A stretch of 15,851 nt of DNA from Peptococcaceae bacterium BRH_c23 (GCA_000961805.1 LADV01000264.1:1-15851), one strand, 5' to 3'. Positions 6,562 through 14,341 are shown, numbered from the stretch's first letter. Notes: a model not told the origin generated them from the letters alone. Program-made: numbers and translations.

Positions 6562-6617
6562 AATGTTTTGAGCAAATAAAACATACCTAAGTTAAACCTG
6601 AAAGAGGGTGATATATT

Positions 6618-9092
6618 ATGAGATTGAAAACAAAAGTTTTAATCATTAATTCGGTCTCTTTCTTTGTATTGTTTGGTTTATTGATGTATATTTCAAATTT
6701 ATATATCGTTAGGAATATTTTACAACAGGAAAATAGTGAGTTGAAAAATCGTATTGAGTTAGTCAATCGATTAATCACGGATACAATAGATTCCTTAAAT
6801 AGGACGACAGCTGACTGGGGTCAATGGGATGAAATGTATGAGTTTGTCCTAGAGCCTACACAGGAGTTCATAGACGGGAATTTTGATCTTGAGACGATAA
6901 GTAACTTGGAGTTAAATCTGATCGTTGTTGTAAACGAGGGTAAGGTTCTTGCCTATAAAACATATGACTATGCCGAAAAACAAACGTTAGACGAAACAGG
7001 GACTATAAGCGACTTAAACCGATATATCCCTCGGTTGGATGAAGTCAAAGATCAAAACGATTTGATATCGGGGATTATAATCCTTAATAATAAACCTATG
7101 CTAATATCGACGCGGCCTATTACGGATTCCAAGCGAGAACAACCAAAAGCAGGAATTTTAATCATGGGAAGATATCTAGATCGTAATGTTACAGATTATA
7201 TAGAAAGGCTTTCCAAAGGAGCTATTACAATAGAGGAAGTTGGAGAGTACAAGGGCGTAATTGGAGATAGTTTTAATAAAGAGTCCACGGAAATAGTCCC
7301 TTTGGCTAACAATACCATCAAGATACATTATTATATGAATGATTTACTTGCAGATAAATCATTTAGTATTAATCTTACGAGCTACAGAAATATCTATAGT
7401 CAAGGACGAAAATTTGTAGATTTTTTTACTGCATTTTATATTGGATCTCTGCTGATTGTTTCGATACTTAGCTTAATCTCACTGCGAAGATCAATAATTA
7501 AACCTCTAGAGAAAATTAATGCCGAGATTAATTTAATCGATATAAAGAATAAGTTAGATAACAGAATTGATGTGAAAGGAAACGATGAATTTGCCTTTTT
7601 GGCAACAGAAATTAATTCTATGCTTGAGAGAATCGATAACGCCAATCAAAAGGTTATAAACAGTGAAAATAAGTTGAAAATTGTTATGGATGCTGCAAGT
7701 GCGGGATATTGGGACTGGGATATCAAGAGTAACACACTCATGGTAAATAGTCGTGTAGCTGAAATGTTAGGCTTGGGAGATGCAGATTTCATAGCTTCGC
7801 CCAAAGAATGGCAAGAATTAATCCATCAAGAAGACAAGGCCTATGCTATTAAAGTACTCAGTAATAGTCAAGTTAACACGTCAAGTGCAATTTTTCTAGA
7901 GCATCGCTTACTTACTAAGCATCAGGGCTACAAGTGGTTTTTACTTCAAGGTAAAAAAGTAATTCAAAATGGTTCAGAATCCGCCAAATTGATGGGTATA
8001 ATTACGGATATAACGGATAAGAAAGAATTTGAAGAAGAGCTTAAATATCTCACCTACTATGATACTCTAACTGGATTATTTAATAGAGGTTATTTTGAAG
8101 TAAGCTTAAGAAATCTAAATAAAAAGGCGAATTTGCCTATTACCATCATGCTTGCTGATGTAAACGGTTTAAAATTAATAAATGATACGTTTAGCTACGC
8201 AGTAGGAGATAAGCTATTAGTTGAGGTTAGCAGAATGCTTGAAAAGGCCTGTGGACAAAATTCAATTATATCACGACTGGGTGGAGATGAATTTGCGATT
8301 ATTCTTGAGGGAAGGGATACAACCACTGTAAAGGAACTATTTGAAACGATTAAAGAATTAGGCAATCAAATGCAAGTCAATTCTTTAAGTATTAGTATAG
8401 CCTTAGGATATGCTATGAAATATTTTGAGGAGGATGATCTTAATGAAACAGCCAAAATAGCTGAAGAAAGGATGTACAGAAACAAGCTCTTAGAAAAAAG
8501 AAGTTCCAGAAACAGTACTATTTCTAGTCTAAGTAAAATGTTGTTTGAAAAAAGTTATGAAACGGAAGAGCATGCGTTAAGAATGTATAAGATTTGTGAA
8601 AAGATAGGTAAAAGGCTCAGTATGACCTCAGCACAATTAGATGAGCTGAACCTTTTAGCTAAGCTCCATGATATCGGCAAGATTGCAATTCCAGACCAGA
8701 TTCTGAATAAGCCTGGTAAGTTAACAGAGGACGAATTCGAAATTATGAAGACCCACACTAAAATAGGTTACAAGATTGCAACGGAATTAGAAGATTTACG
8801 ACACGTTGCCTATCAAATACTGTGTCATCATGAAAACTTTGATGGGAGCGGATATCCTAATGGCCTAAAAGACAACTCCATTCCGTTTCTCTCTAGAATT
8901 ATTAGAATTGTCGACTCGTTTGATGTTATGGTATCAGGAAGACCTTATAAAACTCCGATGACTAAAGAGGAGGCCATGGGCGAACTATTGAGATGCTCTG
9001 GCAAACATTATGATCCAGAGTTAATAAAGCTGTTTGTAGAAGTTTACGAGGAGTATGACACTGTGGAGGCTTCGTTGGGTGAGGATGATTGA
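6618..9092 (+). CDS. CHASE4-HAMP-PAS-GGDEF-HD-GYP cyclic-di-GMP sensor protein
   Basis: This 824-residue membrane receptor carries both a synthase-type and a hydrolase-type cyclic-di-GMP domain. Order: transmembrane helix (7-30); extracellular CHASE4-like domain (about 38-260, with the family's W.QWDEMYEF pattern at 67-76); second helix (about 267-289); HAMP (about 290-342); PAS (about 350-468); GGDEF (about 475-625); HD-GYP (about 640-810). The GGDEF motif is intact (555-559) with DVNGLKLIND at 514-523, but the RxxD inhibitory site is absent. The HD-GYP domain keeps H652, H684-D685, H713, H737-H738 and the GYP loop DGSGYP (742-747), so phosphodiesterase activity is expected. The ATG follows GAGGGTG (6604-6610) by seven bases. 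The gene is monocistronic: the next promoter starts just 20 bases past its stop. The extracellular ligand is unknown. Confidence 0.9.
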   Translation: MRLKTKVLIINSVSFFVLFGLLMYISNLYIVRNILQQENSELKNRIELVNRLITDTIDSLNRTTADWGQWDEMYEFVLEPTQEFIDGNFDLETISNLELNLIVVVNEGKVLAYKTYDYAEKQTLDETGTISDLNRYIPRLDEVKDQNDLISGIIILNNKPMLISTRPITDSKREQPKAGILIMGRYLDRNVTDYIERLSKGAITIEEVGEYKGVIGDSFNKESTEIVPLANNTIKIHYYMNDLLADKSFSINLTSYRNIYSQGRKFVDFFTAFYIGSLLIVSILSLISLRRSIIKPLEKINAEINLIDIKNKLDNRIDVKGNDEFAFLATEINSMLERIDNANQKVINSENKLKIVMDAASAGYWDWDIKSNTLMVNSRVAEMLGLGDADFIASPKEWQELIHQEDKAYAIKVLSNSQVNTSSAIFLEHRLLTKHQGYKWFLLQGKKVIQNGSESAKLMGIITDITDKKEFEEELKYLTYYDTLTGLFNRGYFEVSLRNLNKKANLPITIMLADVNGLKLINDTFSYAVGDKLLVEVSRMLEKACGQNSIISRLGGDEFAIILEGRDTTTVKELFETIKELGNQMQVNSLSISIALGYAMKYFEEDDLNETAKIAEERMYRNKLLEKRSSRNSTISSLSKMLFEKSYETEEHALRMYKICEKIGKRLSMTSAQLDELNLLAKLHDIGKIAIPDQILNKPGKLTEDEFEIMKTHTKIGYKIATELEDLRHVAYQILCHHENFDGSGYPNGLKDNSIPFLSRIIRIVDSFDVMVSGRPYKTPMTKEEAMGELLRCSGKHYDPELIKLFVEVYEEYDTVEASLGEDD

Positions 9093-9111
9093 AAAAAATT
9101 CCTCGTTTGAT

Positions 9112-9140
9112 TTGACAAGCAACCATAATTCAAGTAAACT
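9112..9140 (+). promoter_or_regulatory. Sigma-A promoter of the riboswitch-ATPase unit
   Basis: A perfect TTGACA (9112-9117), a 17-base spacer and TAAACT (9135-9140) form a good sigma-A promoter. The expected start, near 9147, coincides with the first base of riboswitch helix P1. Confidence 0.8.
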
Positions 9141-9146
9141 AATATC

Positions 9147-9238
9147 GTTGAGAGGGAGTAGTTGAATTACAAAGGCAACATACCCGGTGGGGAAACTCAC
9201 CTGACTTTGTAAACCGTAGAGGTAACGAGACTTTTGAC
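9147..9238 (+). ncRNA. yybP-ykoY manganese riboswitch
   Basis: The sequence aligns with the metal-sensing yybP-ykoY RNA, whose Lactococcus example binds Mn2+. The conserved GGGAGTAG loop is at 9154-9161. Helix P3 is formed by ACAAAG (9169-9174) and CTTTGT (9205-9210) and is capped by GGTGGG/CTCACC around a GAAA loop (9186-9201). A short P4 (ACC, GTAGA, GGT) and the second conserved strand CGAGAC (9226-9231) follow, which docks beside the first loop to hold the metal. P1 is GTTGAGAG (9147-9154) paired with CTTTTGAC (9231-9238), eight pairs with three G-U. That P1 strand is also part of the terminator stem, so metal binding should block termination and switch the ATPase gene on. A DisA-like or Ca2+-sensing role is not indicated. 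Confidence 0.9.
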
Positions 9239-9272
9239 ATGGCCTTATTAGGCTATGTCAAAAGTCTTTTTT
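9229..9272 (+). terminator. Riboswitch-controlled intrinsic terminator
   Basis: The arms at 9229-9244 and 9251-9266 form 16 base pairs (one G-U) around a six-base loop TTATTA, followed by six T at 9267-9272. The 5' arm contains the whole 3' strand of riboswitch P1, so the two structures exclude one another. Confidence 0.9.
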
Positions 9273-9285
9273 GTTTATACTCCTC

Positions 9286-9317
9286 AGAAAGTGTAACATG
9301 AATGTTTTATACTTTCT
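9286..9317 (+). repeat. Inverted repeat directly after the riboswitch terminator
   Basis: AGAAAGTGTA (9286-9295) can pair with TATACTTTCT (9308-9317), one G-U included, and the interior ACAT/ATGT extends the pairing with a bulge. No T run follows, so it is not a typical terminator. In mRNA it would form a second hairpin. Confidence 0.6.
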
Positions 9318-9368
9318 GGAAGAAGTGCAACTAAGACTTCCGCCGACGCCTGAAGGCTGACAGAATGA

Positions 9369-9467
9369 CTAATACGTGCGAAGACAGTGTCTGCAAGAAG
9401 GCTAATACGTGCGAAGACAGTGTCTTCAAGAAGGGCTAATTCGTGCGAAGACAGTGTCTTCGTGTGG
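9369..9467 (+). repeat. Three tandem repeats with a palindromic core
   Basis: Three copies of a 33-34-base unit begin at 9369, 9402 and 9436. Each contains CTAATaCGTGCGAAGACAGTGTCT with small changes. The core CGAAGACA-G-TGTCTTCG is a perfect 17-base inverted repeat in copy 3 (about 9444-9460), is nearly perfect in copy 2, and is degenerate at its end in copy 1. Spacing is constant and there is no unique spacer, so this is not a CRISPR array. Confidence 0.85.
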
Positions 9468-9598
9468 GCTCAAGCCAGGTTTTCTTCATCAACACGGTGT
9501 ATCTAAAGGTTCAAAACAAAAGTAAGGAGTGGTTATTTCGTTTATACTACTACCGTAAATGACTGTATGCTCGATTAAATAAAAGGAGGATATAAAAC

Positions 9599-12283
9599 GT
9601 GGATTATTTCCAAAAAGAAGTTGAAGACGTCATCTTGGAACTTAAAAGTAATGAAGAGATGGGATTAACCGCTGCAGAAGCGGAAGCGAGAATCCTGCGG
9701 TATGGAAAAAATACTTTTTCCCCCAAAGAGAAGGAAAGCATTTTCGTTAAAATCTTGGAAAGTCTGAAGGAACCCTTGATCGTAATTCTATTAATATCAG
9801 GATTGATATCCCTGGCAATGGGTCACCTTGCAGACGGGATCGGAATTTTTGTGGCAGTTTTAATCGCCACATCAATTGCCGTGATTCAAGAGGGGAAGTC
9901 AGATAAAGCCTTTGAAGCCTTATCCAAGCTCAGTGAAGATGTGCATGTGAAAGTGGTAAGAGAGAGTAAAATTGTTTATCTTTCACAAAGTGATCTTACC
10001 ATAGGGGATATTATCCACTTAGAAACAGGAGATAAAGTTCCCGCTGATGCTAGGCTGATTCATTCTTCGAATCTGGGCATTGATGAATCGATGCTTACTG
10101 GTGAAGCTGAAGCAGCCTCTAAGAAATCGGATAAAATTGACCGGGAAGATTGTCCCCTAGCAGAACGCAAAAATATGCTATACTCTGGGACGATGGTAAC
10201 TGAAGGACGGGTTGTGGCCATTGTCACCTCTATTGGGGACCAAACTGAGATGGGTAAAATTGCCAATGAACTTAAAGAAGAGATTTCTTCAGATACTCCT
10301 CTTCAACAAAAGTTAGCCGACCTTGGTAAGAGAATTTCCATTATTGGGTCTATTGCAGCAGCTGGTATTTTTCTTTTTGAGGTATTTACTATGTATAGAC
10401 ATGGGATCCTCGTCTTGGATAATATTGGGGCCGCTCTTCCAGGTATTAAAGACGCCTTTGTTACCTCTGTAGCTCTTATTGTTGCAGCTGTGCCGGAAGG
10501 TTTGCCAACCATGGTGGCCATTACTCTGGCTTTCAACATGCAGAAAATGGCTAAGAACAATGCTTTGGTCCGCAAGTTAATTGCCTGTGAAACGATTGGC
10601 TCTGTGAATGTCGTCTGTTCGGATAAGACAGGAACCTTGACAGAAAACAAGATGACTGTCGTTGAAGTTTGGTGCGATGGGAAAAGCGTCCCTGTCGATA
10701 AACTACATTGTGATGAAATGATTCAAAACTTCTGTGTCAACTCCACCGCAGATATTACCAAAAATAATGATAAATACGAATTCTTGGGAAATCCAACGGA
10801 ATGTTCACTGCTGGTCTGCGCGGATAAGAATAATATAAACTATTTGCATTATCGCAAAGAGTTTGGTGAGCCAGTTTCTGAATACAATTTTACGTCGGCC
10901 AGAAAAATGATGTCCACTGCTTATCAGAGGGAAAAGGGCTTCAGGCTTTATACAAAGGGTTCGCCAGAAAAGGTCTTAAATATTTGTAACAGGATTCTGT
11001 ATAATGGCTCTATTGTTCCGATGACCGAGGAGCATATCAAAGAAATAGAAGCGAATATACGTACTCTTCAGGATAATGCTCGACGAGTCCTGGCGTTTGC
11101 CTTTAATGACTTCGCCCAGGAGCCACAGTGGGAGGATATCTACAACGTTGAAAAAGACCTCGTGTATACTGGCTTTATCGGGATTGAAGATCCTCTGCGT
11201 TCTGATGTCAAAGACGCGATTGATCAGTGTCGACGTGCCGGGATTACGGTTAAAATTTTAACCGGAGATAATATCAATACGGCCAGAGCCATCGCTAATC
11301 AACTTGGACTTATCAAGAACGACTCTTTAGTACTTGAAGTGACAGATATTGATAACATGAGTGATCAAGAGTTAAAGAGCAAGTTGCCGAAAATCGTGGT
11401 TATTGCCCGCTCAAATCCGACCGCAAAAATGAGAGTTGTTAAACTCTTAAAGGAAAGCAACGATTCAGTCGTCGTAACGGGTGACGGTATTAACGATGCG
11501 CCTGCCTTAAAAGCGGCGGATGTCGGAGTTGCTATGGGGATCGCCGGAACGGAGGTCTCTAAAGAAGCGGCAGATATCGTTTTGTTAGATGACTCTTTCT
11601 CTACGATTGTCAGTGCGATCAAATGGGGACGAGGGATATATGAAAACTTCCAACGTTTTATTCAGTTCCAACTTACCGTAAATGTCGTAGCGTTTGTCAC
11701 AGTAATTTTGGCAGAGCTGATGGGGTATAAGATGCCCTTTACGACGTTGCAGTTGTTATGGGTCAATATTATCATGGACGGGCCTCCAGCCTTAACCTTA
11801 GGTTTAGAACCGCCAAGAGAACATTTACTAGAAAAACAACCTATTAAGAGAAATGCCTCCATTGTTACCAAAGATATGTTGCTTAAAATTCTTTCCAATG
11901 GTTTGTTTATAGTGACCGCCTTACTCATGCTTATGAAAACACAAATCCTTGGTGGAACAGAAGCACAGCAATCGACCATTGTGTTTACATCGTTTGTCTT
12001 GTTCCAGCTTTGGAATGCCTTTAACAGTAGAGAGTTTGGGGTAACCAGTATTTTCCCCAATATTCATAGAAATAAATTAATGGTAGGGGTTGTCTTCCTA
12101 ACATTCCTAGTTCAGATTCTTGTCACTCAGTTTGGTGGGCAAGTCTTTAAAACAGTACCACTGGAAGCTGCTCTATGGTTTAAGATCATAGCATTTACAT
12201 TTAGCATTATCCTCTTTAGTGAATTCTTAAAACTGTTGATGAGAGGCTTTCGAGGAATTTTTTCTAATCCTCAAAAGGATTGA
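9599..12283 (+). CDS. PMCA/SPCA-like type II P-type ATPase, probable Mn2+ and/or Ca2+ exporter
   Basis: The 894-residue pump should expel a divalent cation at the expense of ATP. The phosphorylation site is D342 in SDKTGT (341-346). TGEA (167-170) is in the actuator domain, KGSP (453-456) in the nucleotide domain, and TGDN (555-558) and GDGINDAPAL (628-637) in the phosphorylation domain. Ten membrane helices are expected, including PEGLP (299-303) in M4. M5 reads QFQLTVNVVA (689-698) and M6 NIIMDGPPAL (723-732), giving E300, N723 and D727 as ligands. Met instead of Thr at 726 suggests a single ion site like plasma-membrane (PMCA) and Golgi (SPCA) pumps. The start is GTG with GGAGG (9585-9589) nine bases upstream. 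The upstream manganese riboswitch favours Mn2+ export, while the sequence family alone would be called calcium-transporting. Confidence 0.9.
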   Translation: MDYFQKEVEDVILELKSNEEMGLTAAEAEARILRYGKNTFSPKEKESIFVKILESLKEPLIVILLISGLISLAMGHLADGIGIFVAVLIATSIAVIQEGKSDKAFEALSKLSEDVHVKVVRESKIVYLSQSDLTIGDIIHLETGDKVPADARLIHSSNLGIDESMLTGEAEAASKKSDKIDREDCPLAERKNMLYSGTMVTEGRVVAIVTSIGDQTEMGKIANELKEEISSDTPLQQKLADLGKRISIIGSIAAAGIFLFEVFTMYRHGILVLDNIGAALPGIKDAFVTSVALIVAAVPEGLPTMVAITLAFNMQKMAKNNALVRKLIACETIGSVNVVCSDKTGTLTENKMTVVEVWCDGKSVPVDKLHCDEMIQNFCVNSTADITKNNDKYEFLGNPTECSLLVCADKNNINYLHYRKEFGEPVSEYNFTSARKMMSTAYQREKGFRLYTKGSPEKVLNICNRILYNGSIVPMTEEHIKEIEANIRTLQDNARRVLAFAFNDFAQEPQWEDIYNVEKDLVYTGFIGIEDPLRSDVKDAIDQCRRAGITVKILTGDNINTARAIANQLGLIKNDSLVLEVTDIDNMSDQELKSKLPKIVVIARSNPTAKMRVVKLLKESNDSVVVTGDGINDAPALKAADVGVAMGIAGTEVSKEAADIVLLDDSFSTIVSAIKWGRGIYENFQRFIQFQLTVNVVAFVTVILAELMGYKMPFTTLQLLWVNIIMDGPPALTLGLEPPREHLLEKQPIKRNASIVTKDMLLKILSNGLFIVTALLMLMKTQILGGTEAQQSTIVFTSFVLFQLWNAFNSREFGVTSIFPNIHRNKLMVGVVFLTFLVQILVTQFGGQVFKTVPLEAALWFKIIAFTFSIILFSEFLKLLMRGFRGIFSNPQKD

Positions 12284-12351
12284 ACGTTTTCAATGAACAA
12301 AAACAAAGGCTAGAGTTCATAATTATTAAGATCTTCTGCTAGATTGTTTTA

Positions 12352-12391
12352 GGTGCGCTGTATGGAATATTAAGATTCCGTATAGCGCATC
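12352..12391 (+). terminator. Hairpin after the ATPase gene, probable terminator
   Basis: The arms 12352-12368 and 12375-12391 form 17 pairs (three G-U, core GCGCT/AGCGC) around a six-base loop. The sequence after it (TTCCATTAATT) is only moderately T-rich, so efficiency is uncertain. Confidence 0.6.
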
Positions 12392-12609
12392 TTCCATTAA
12401 TTAGACAAGTATTCATGGGATACAGTTTACTTAAGATTATTTCAAAAGCCTTTATGAGGGGCAGTATTTAGCTAATCCAGTCCAAGATAAAGTAATGAAA
12501 GTCAAAATCACGGTATTATTGCAATAAAAGTGTGCCAGGTAATGCTAGGCAGAATACGGGCTATTTTACATATATTTAACACAAATAAAGGCTTCACTTT
12601 ACATCGATA

Positions 12610-12618
12610 TGTTACAAT
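12610..12618 (+). promoter_or_regulatory. Extended -10 promoter for the PhoH-like gene
   Basis: TGTTACAAT fits the extended -10 pattern with one deviation and lies about 50 bases before the TTG start at 12670. No strong -35 is seen at 16-17 bases. Confidence 0.45.
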
Positions 12619-12669
12619 AAATTGAGACAATTCATATAAAAGAGCGACAGAAAAAGGGGTGTATATTTT

Positions 12670-13995
12670 TTGCAAAAAGTATATGTACTCGATTCAAGTG
12701 TGTTATTGCATGATCCTAACTCAATATTTCTATTCCAAGAAAATGAGGTAATTATCCCTTACGTGGTTTTAGAGGAGATAGAAAGTAAGAAACATCTCTT
12801 GGAGAATGTCGGACGAGCTGCCCGGGAGGCGATCCGTCATCTTGATCACTTACGGAACGACGGTCAACTTTCTCAGGGTGTCCTCTTGCCGAACGGGGGA
12901 AAGGTTCGGATCGAGTTAAATCATTACTCTAATGATGTTTTGCCAGTAAATTCGGATCTATCTTTGGCGGACAATCGGATTCTAGCGGTCTCCTTAAATT
13001 TATCTCGTGAAGAAAAACGCACCGTCATATTGGTTACCAAAGATATAGCCATGCGGGTTAAAGCGGATGCTTTGGGGATTTTAACTCAAGATTATTATAA
13101 TGACAAAGTGGTGCTGCCCCCGATAATGGATGAGATCTTAATACTGAACTTAGAGGATGCCGAGGTTACTGCACTTTATAAAAATAAATGTCTTCCCTTA
13201 CAAGTGCCCTTGCTGCCAAATCGCTGCGTGAAAGCAGTGTTGAGTGATGAATCAGTACTCCCTTTAGTTTCGTCTTCAACTGGGGAATCATTAGTCTATC
13301 AGATGGGTCCCAGTAACGCATCTTGGGATATTAGACCCAAGAATATGGAACAATCTTGGGCTTTGGAAATGCTCAACAATCCTGAGATTAAGTTGGTTAA
13401 TTTAATGGGTCCGGCAGGCACAGGGAAAACTCTACTTGCTTTGGCGTGTGGCCTGGAACAAACAGTTCATGCGGAAATCTATCTTAGGTTGCTTTGCGCT
13501 CGGCCAATTGTTCCTTTTGGGAAAGATATTGGGTTTCTTCCTGGGGTGAAGGAGGACAAGGTTCGCCCTTATATGCAGCCGATTTATGATAATCTTGAAT
13601 ATTTACTTCGACCAAAGCGGGAGAAAGAGTGCGAAAGAGGCGGCGAATCTATTATTGACAGCGTCATTGACCTTCTCATCAAGAAACGGCAACTTGAAAT
13701 TGAAGTCCTTACCTACATCCGGGGTCGAAGCATTCCTAATCAATTCATGATTATTGATGAGGCCCAGAACCTGTCTGCCCATGAAGTAAAGACGATTATT
13801 ACACGTGCGGGTGAAGGAACGAAGATTGTGCTATGTGGAGATCCAGATCAAATTGATCATCCTTATTTGGATAAGGAGAGTAATGGGCTAGCCCATGTCG
13901 CTGCAAGGTTAAATGGTCAATCCTATTATGGACAGGTTCGACTGATCCATGGGGAGCGAAGCGAACTCGCGACTAGGACGGCAGGGCTATTGTAA
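12670..13995 (+). CDS. PIN-PhoH family protein (YlaK/PhoH2 type)
   Basis: The 441-residue protein joins an N-terminal PIN ribonuclease-like domain to a C-terminal PhoH ATPase domain. PhoH2 proteins of this layout have been shown in mycobacteria to have RNA helicase and ribonuclease activity. PIN acidic residues are visible: D8 (LDSS), E35/E36 (VVLEEIES), D101 (LADNRI) and D125 (VTKDIA). The PhoH part has the Walker A motif GPAGTGKT (247-254), the signature ARPIVPFGKDIGFLPG (277-292) and Walker B IIDEAQN (361-367). The start is TTG 12670, with AAAGGGG (12653-12659) ten bases upstream. Length agrees with the Bacillus YlaK group. The gene is alone between its own promoter and a strong terminator. 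Its cellular target is unknown, and no antitoxin-like upstream partner is present. Confidence 0.9.
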   Translation: MQKVYVLDSSVLLHDPNSIFLFQENEVIIPYVVLEEIESKKHLLENVGRAAREAIRHLDHLRNDGQLSQGVLLPNGGKVRIELNHYSNDVLPVNSDLSLADNRILAVSLNLSREEKRTVILVTKDIAMRVKADALGILTQDYYNDKVVLPPIMDEILILNLEDAEVTALYKNKCLPLQVPLLPNRCVKAVLSDESVLPLVSSSTGESLVYQMGPSNASWDIRPKNMEQSWALEMLNNPEIKLVNLMGPAGTGKTLLALACGLEQTVHAEIYLRLLCARPIVPFGKDIGFLPGVKEDKVRPYMQPIYDNLEYLLRPKREKECERGGESIIDSVIDLLIKKRQLEIEVLTYIRGRSIPNQFMIIDEAQNLSAHEVKTIITRAGEGTKIVLCGDPDQIDHPYLDKESNGLAHVAARLNGQSYYGQVRLIHGERSELATRTAGLL

Positions 13996-14035
13996 CTTCC
14001 GGAAGCAGGTAAAGTCCTAATAACGGCTTATCTAT

Positions 14036-14091
14036 ACGAAAGAACGAGAGACCCCGCCTTTTAATGCGGGATCCTATCGTTCTTTCGTTTT
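14036..14091 (+). terminator. Intrinsic terminator after the PhoH-like gene
   Basis: ACGAAAGAACGA (14036-14047) pairs perfectly with TCGTTCTTTCGT (14077-14088). An inner CCCGC/GCGGG hairpin extends it, and a short T run (14088-14091) follows. It could work in both directions, since A residues flank the left arm. Confidence 0.8.
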
Positions 14092-14227
14092 ATGGGTGAT
14101 GCTGGAAGACTCATCCGGATATTATCTAATCTGTTGGGAAATTCATTAAGTTATATGGCCGGACAGTGTGCATACTCTAGCGGTGGTGTTCCTAGCAAAA
14201 TAAAGATATTATTCAAATGGTAGGACA

Positions 14228-14341
14228 GTGAAGCTGCCCGATTTGGGACTAGCCATTTATCATCAAGGAAATCATTGGGCCCAGTCCCTAGCGCAATACG
14301 CCAATCAGCTTCAGAAAGAAGTGGAACGCTTCAAGGTTTAG
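14228..14341 (+). pseudogene. Relic resembling the C-terminal tail of a methyl-accepting chemotaxis protein
   Basis: A 37-codon frame from GTG 14228 to TAG 14341 ends in WAQSLAQYANQLQKEVERFKV. Chemotaxis receptors usually end in this way: a run of LA..A..LQ..V..F+V after the last signalling helix. Upstream the frame is closed by a TAA ten codons before the GTG, and no receptor sequence could be followed further. I therefore read it as the 3' remnant of a deleted receptor gene. A small genuine protein is possible but has no good ribosome site. The hairpin that follows may be the old gene's terminator. Confidence 0.42.

Larger units (their letters stand above)
6160..6617. other. Intergenic region between the UPF0145 and CHASE4-GGDEF-HD-GYP genes
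   Basis: After the tandem repeat comes a small hairpin (GGGG, AATAT, CCCC at 6216-6228) and then an 18-base-pair terminator (6258-6306). From about 6307 to 6617 the DNA is AT-rich with no credible ORF on either strand, and it should contain the promoter of the next gene. I looked for a cyclic-di-GMP riboswitch, because the next gene handles that molecule, and found no match to its conserved core. Confidence 0.5.
9093..9598 (+). other. Long leader of the cation ATPase gene
   Basis: The 506-base gap contains, in order, a sigma-A promoter (9112-9140), a yybP-ykoY riboswitch (9147-9238), a terminator (9229-9272), an inverted repeat (9286-9317), a three-copy tandem repeat (about 9369-9467) and the ribosome site. 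No protein-coding frame is convincing. From the predicted start at about 9147, the leader RNA is roughly 450 bases, much longer than the riboswitch and terminator require. Confidence 0.75.
12284..12669. other. Intergenic region between the ATPase and PhoH genes
   Basis: It holds a 17-pair hairpin (12352-12391), a degenerate coding-like stretch (about 12415-12530, see findings) and an extended -10 element close to the PhoH gene. No intact gene is supported on either strand. Confidence 0.45.

Noticed and set aside
6193..6617. Cyclic-di-GMP riboswitch before the CHASE4-GGDEF-HD-GYP gene
   Set aside because: No match to the conserved class I or class II cores was found. The only strong structure is a terminator belonging to the preceding gene.
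9369..9467. CRISPR-like array (three regularly spaced repeats)
   Set aside because: The units are directly adjacent, with the whole 33-34-base period conserved. There are no unique spacers and no cas genes.
10303..10650. 115-codon open frame on minus inside the ATPase gene
   Set aside because: It lies opposite a highly conserved P-type ATPase segment. It has no ribosome site or recognisable domain, and its composition is explained by the coding strand.
12670..13995. Toxin-antitoxin module built on the PIN-PhoH protein
   Set aside because: Some actinobacterial PhoH2 genes have a small upstream antitoxin-like partner. Here no credible small ORF lies just upstream, and the gene has its own promoter and terminator.
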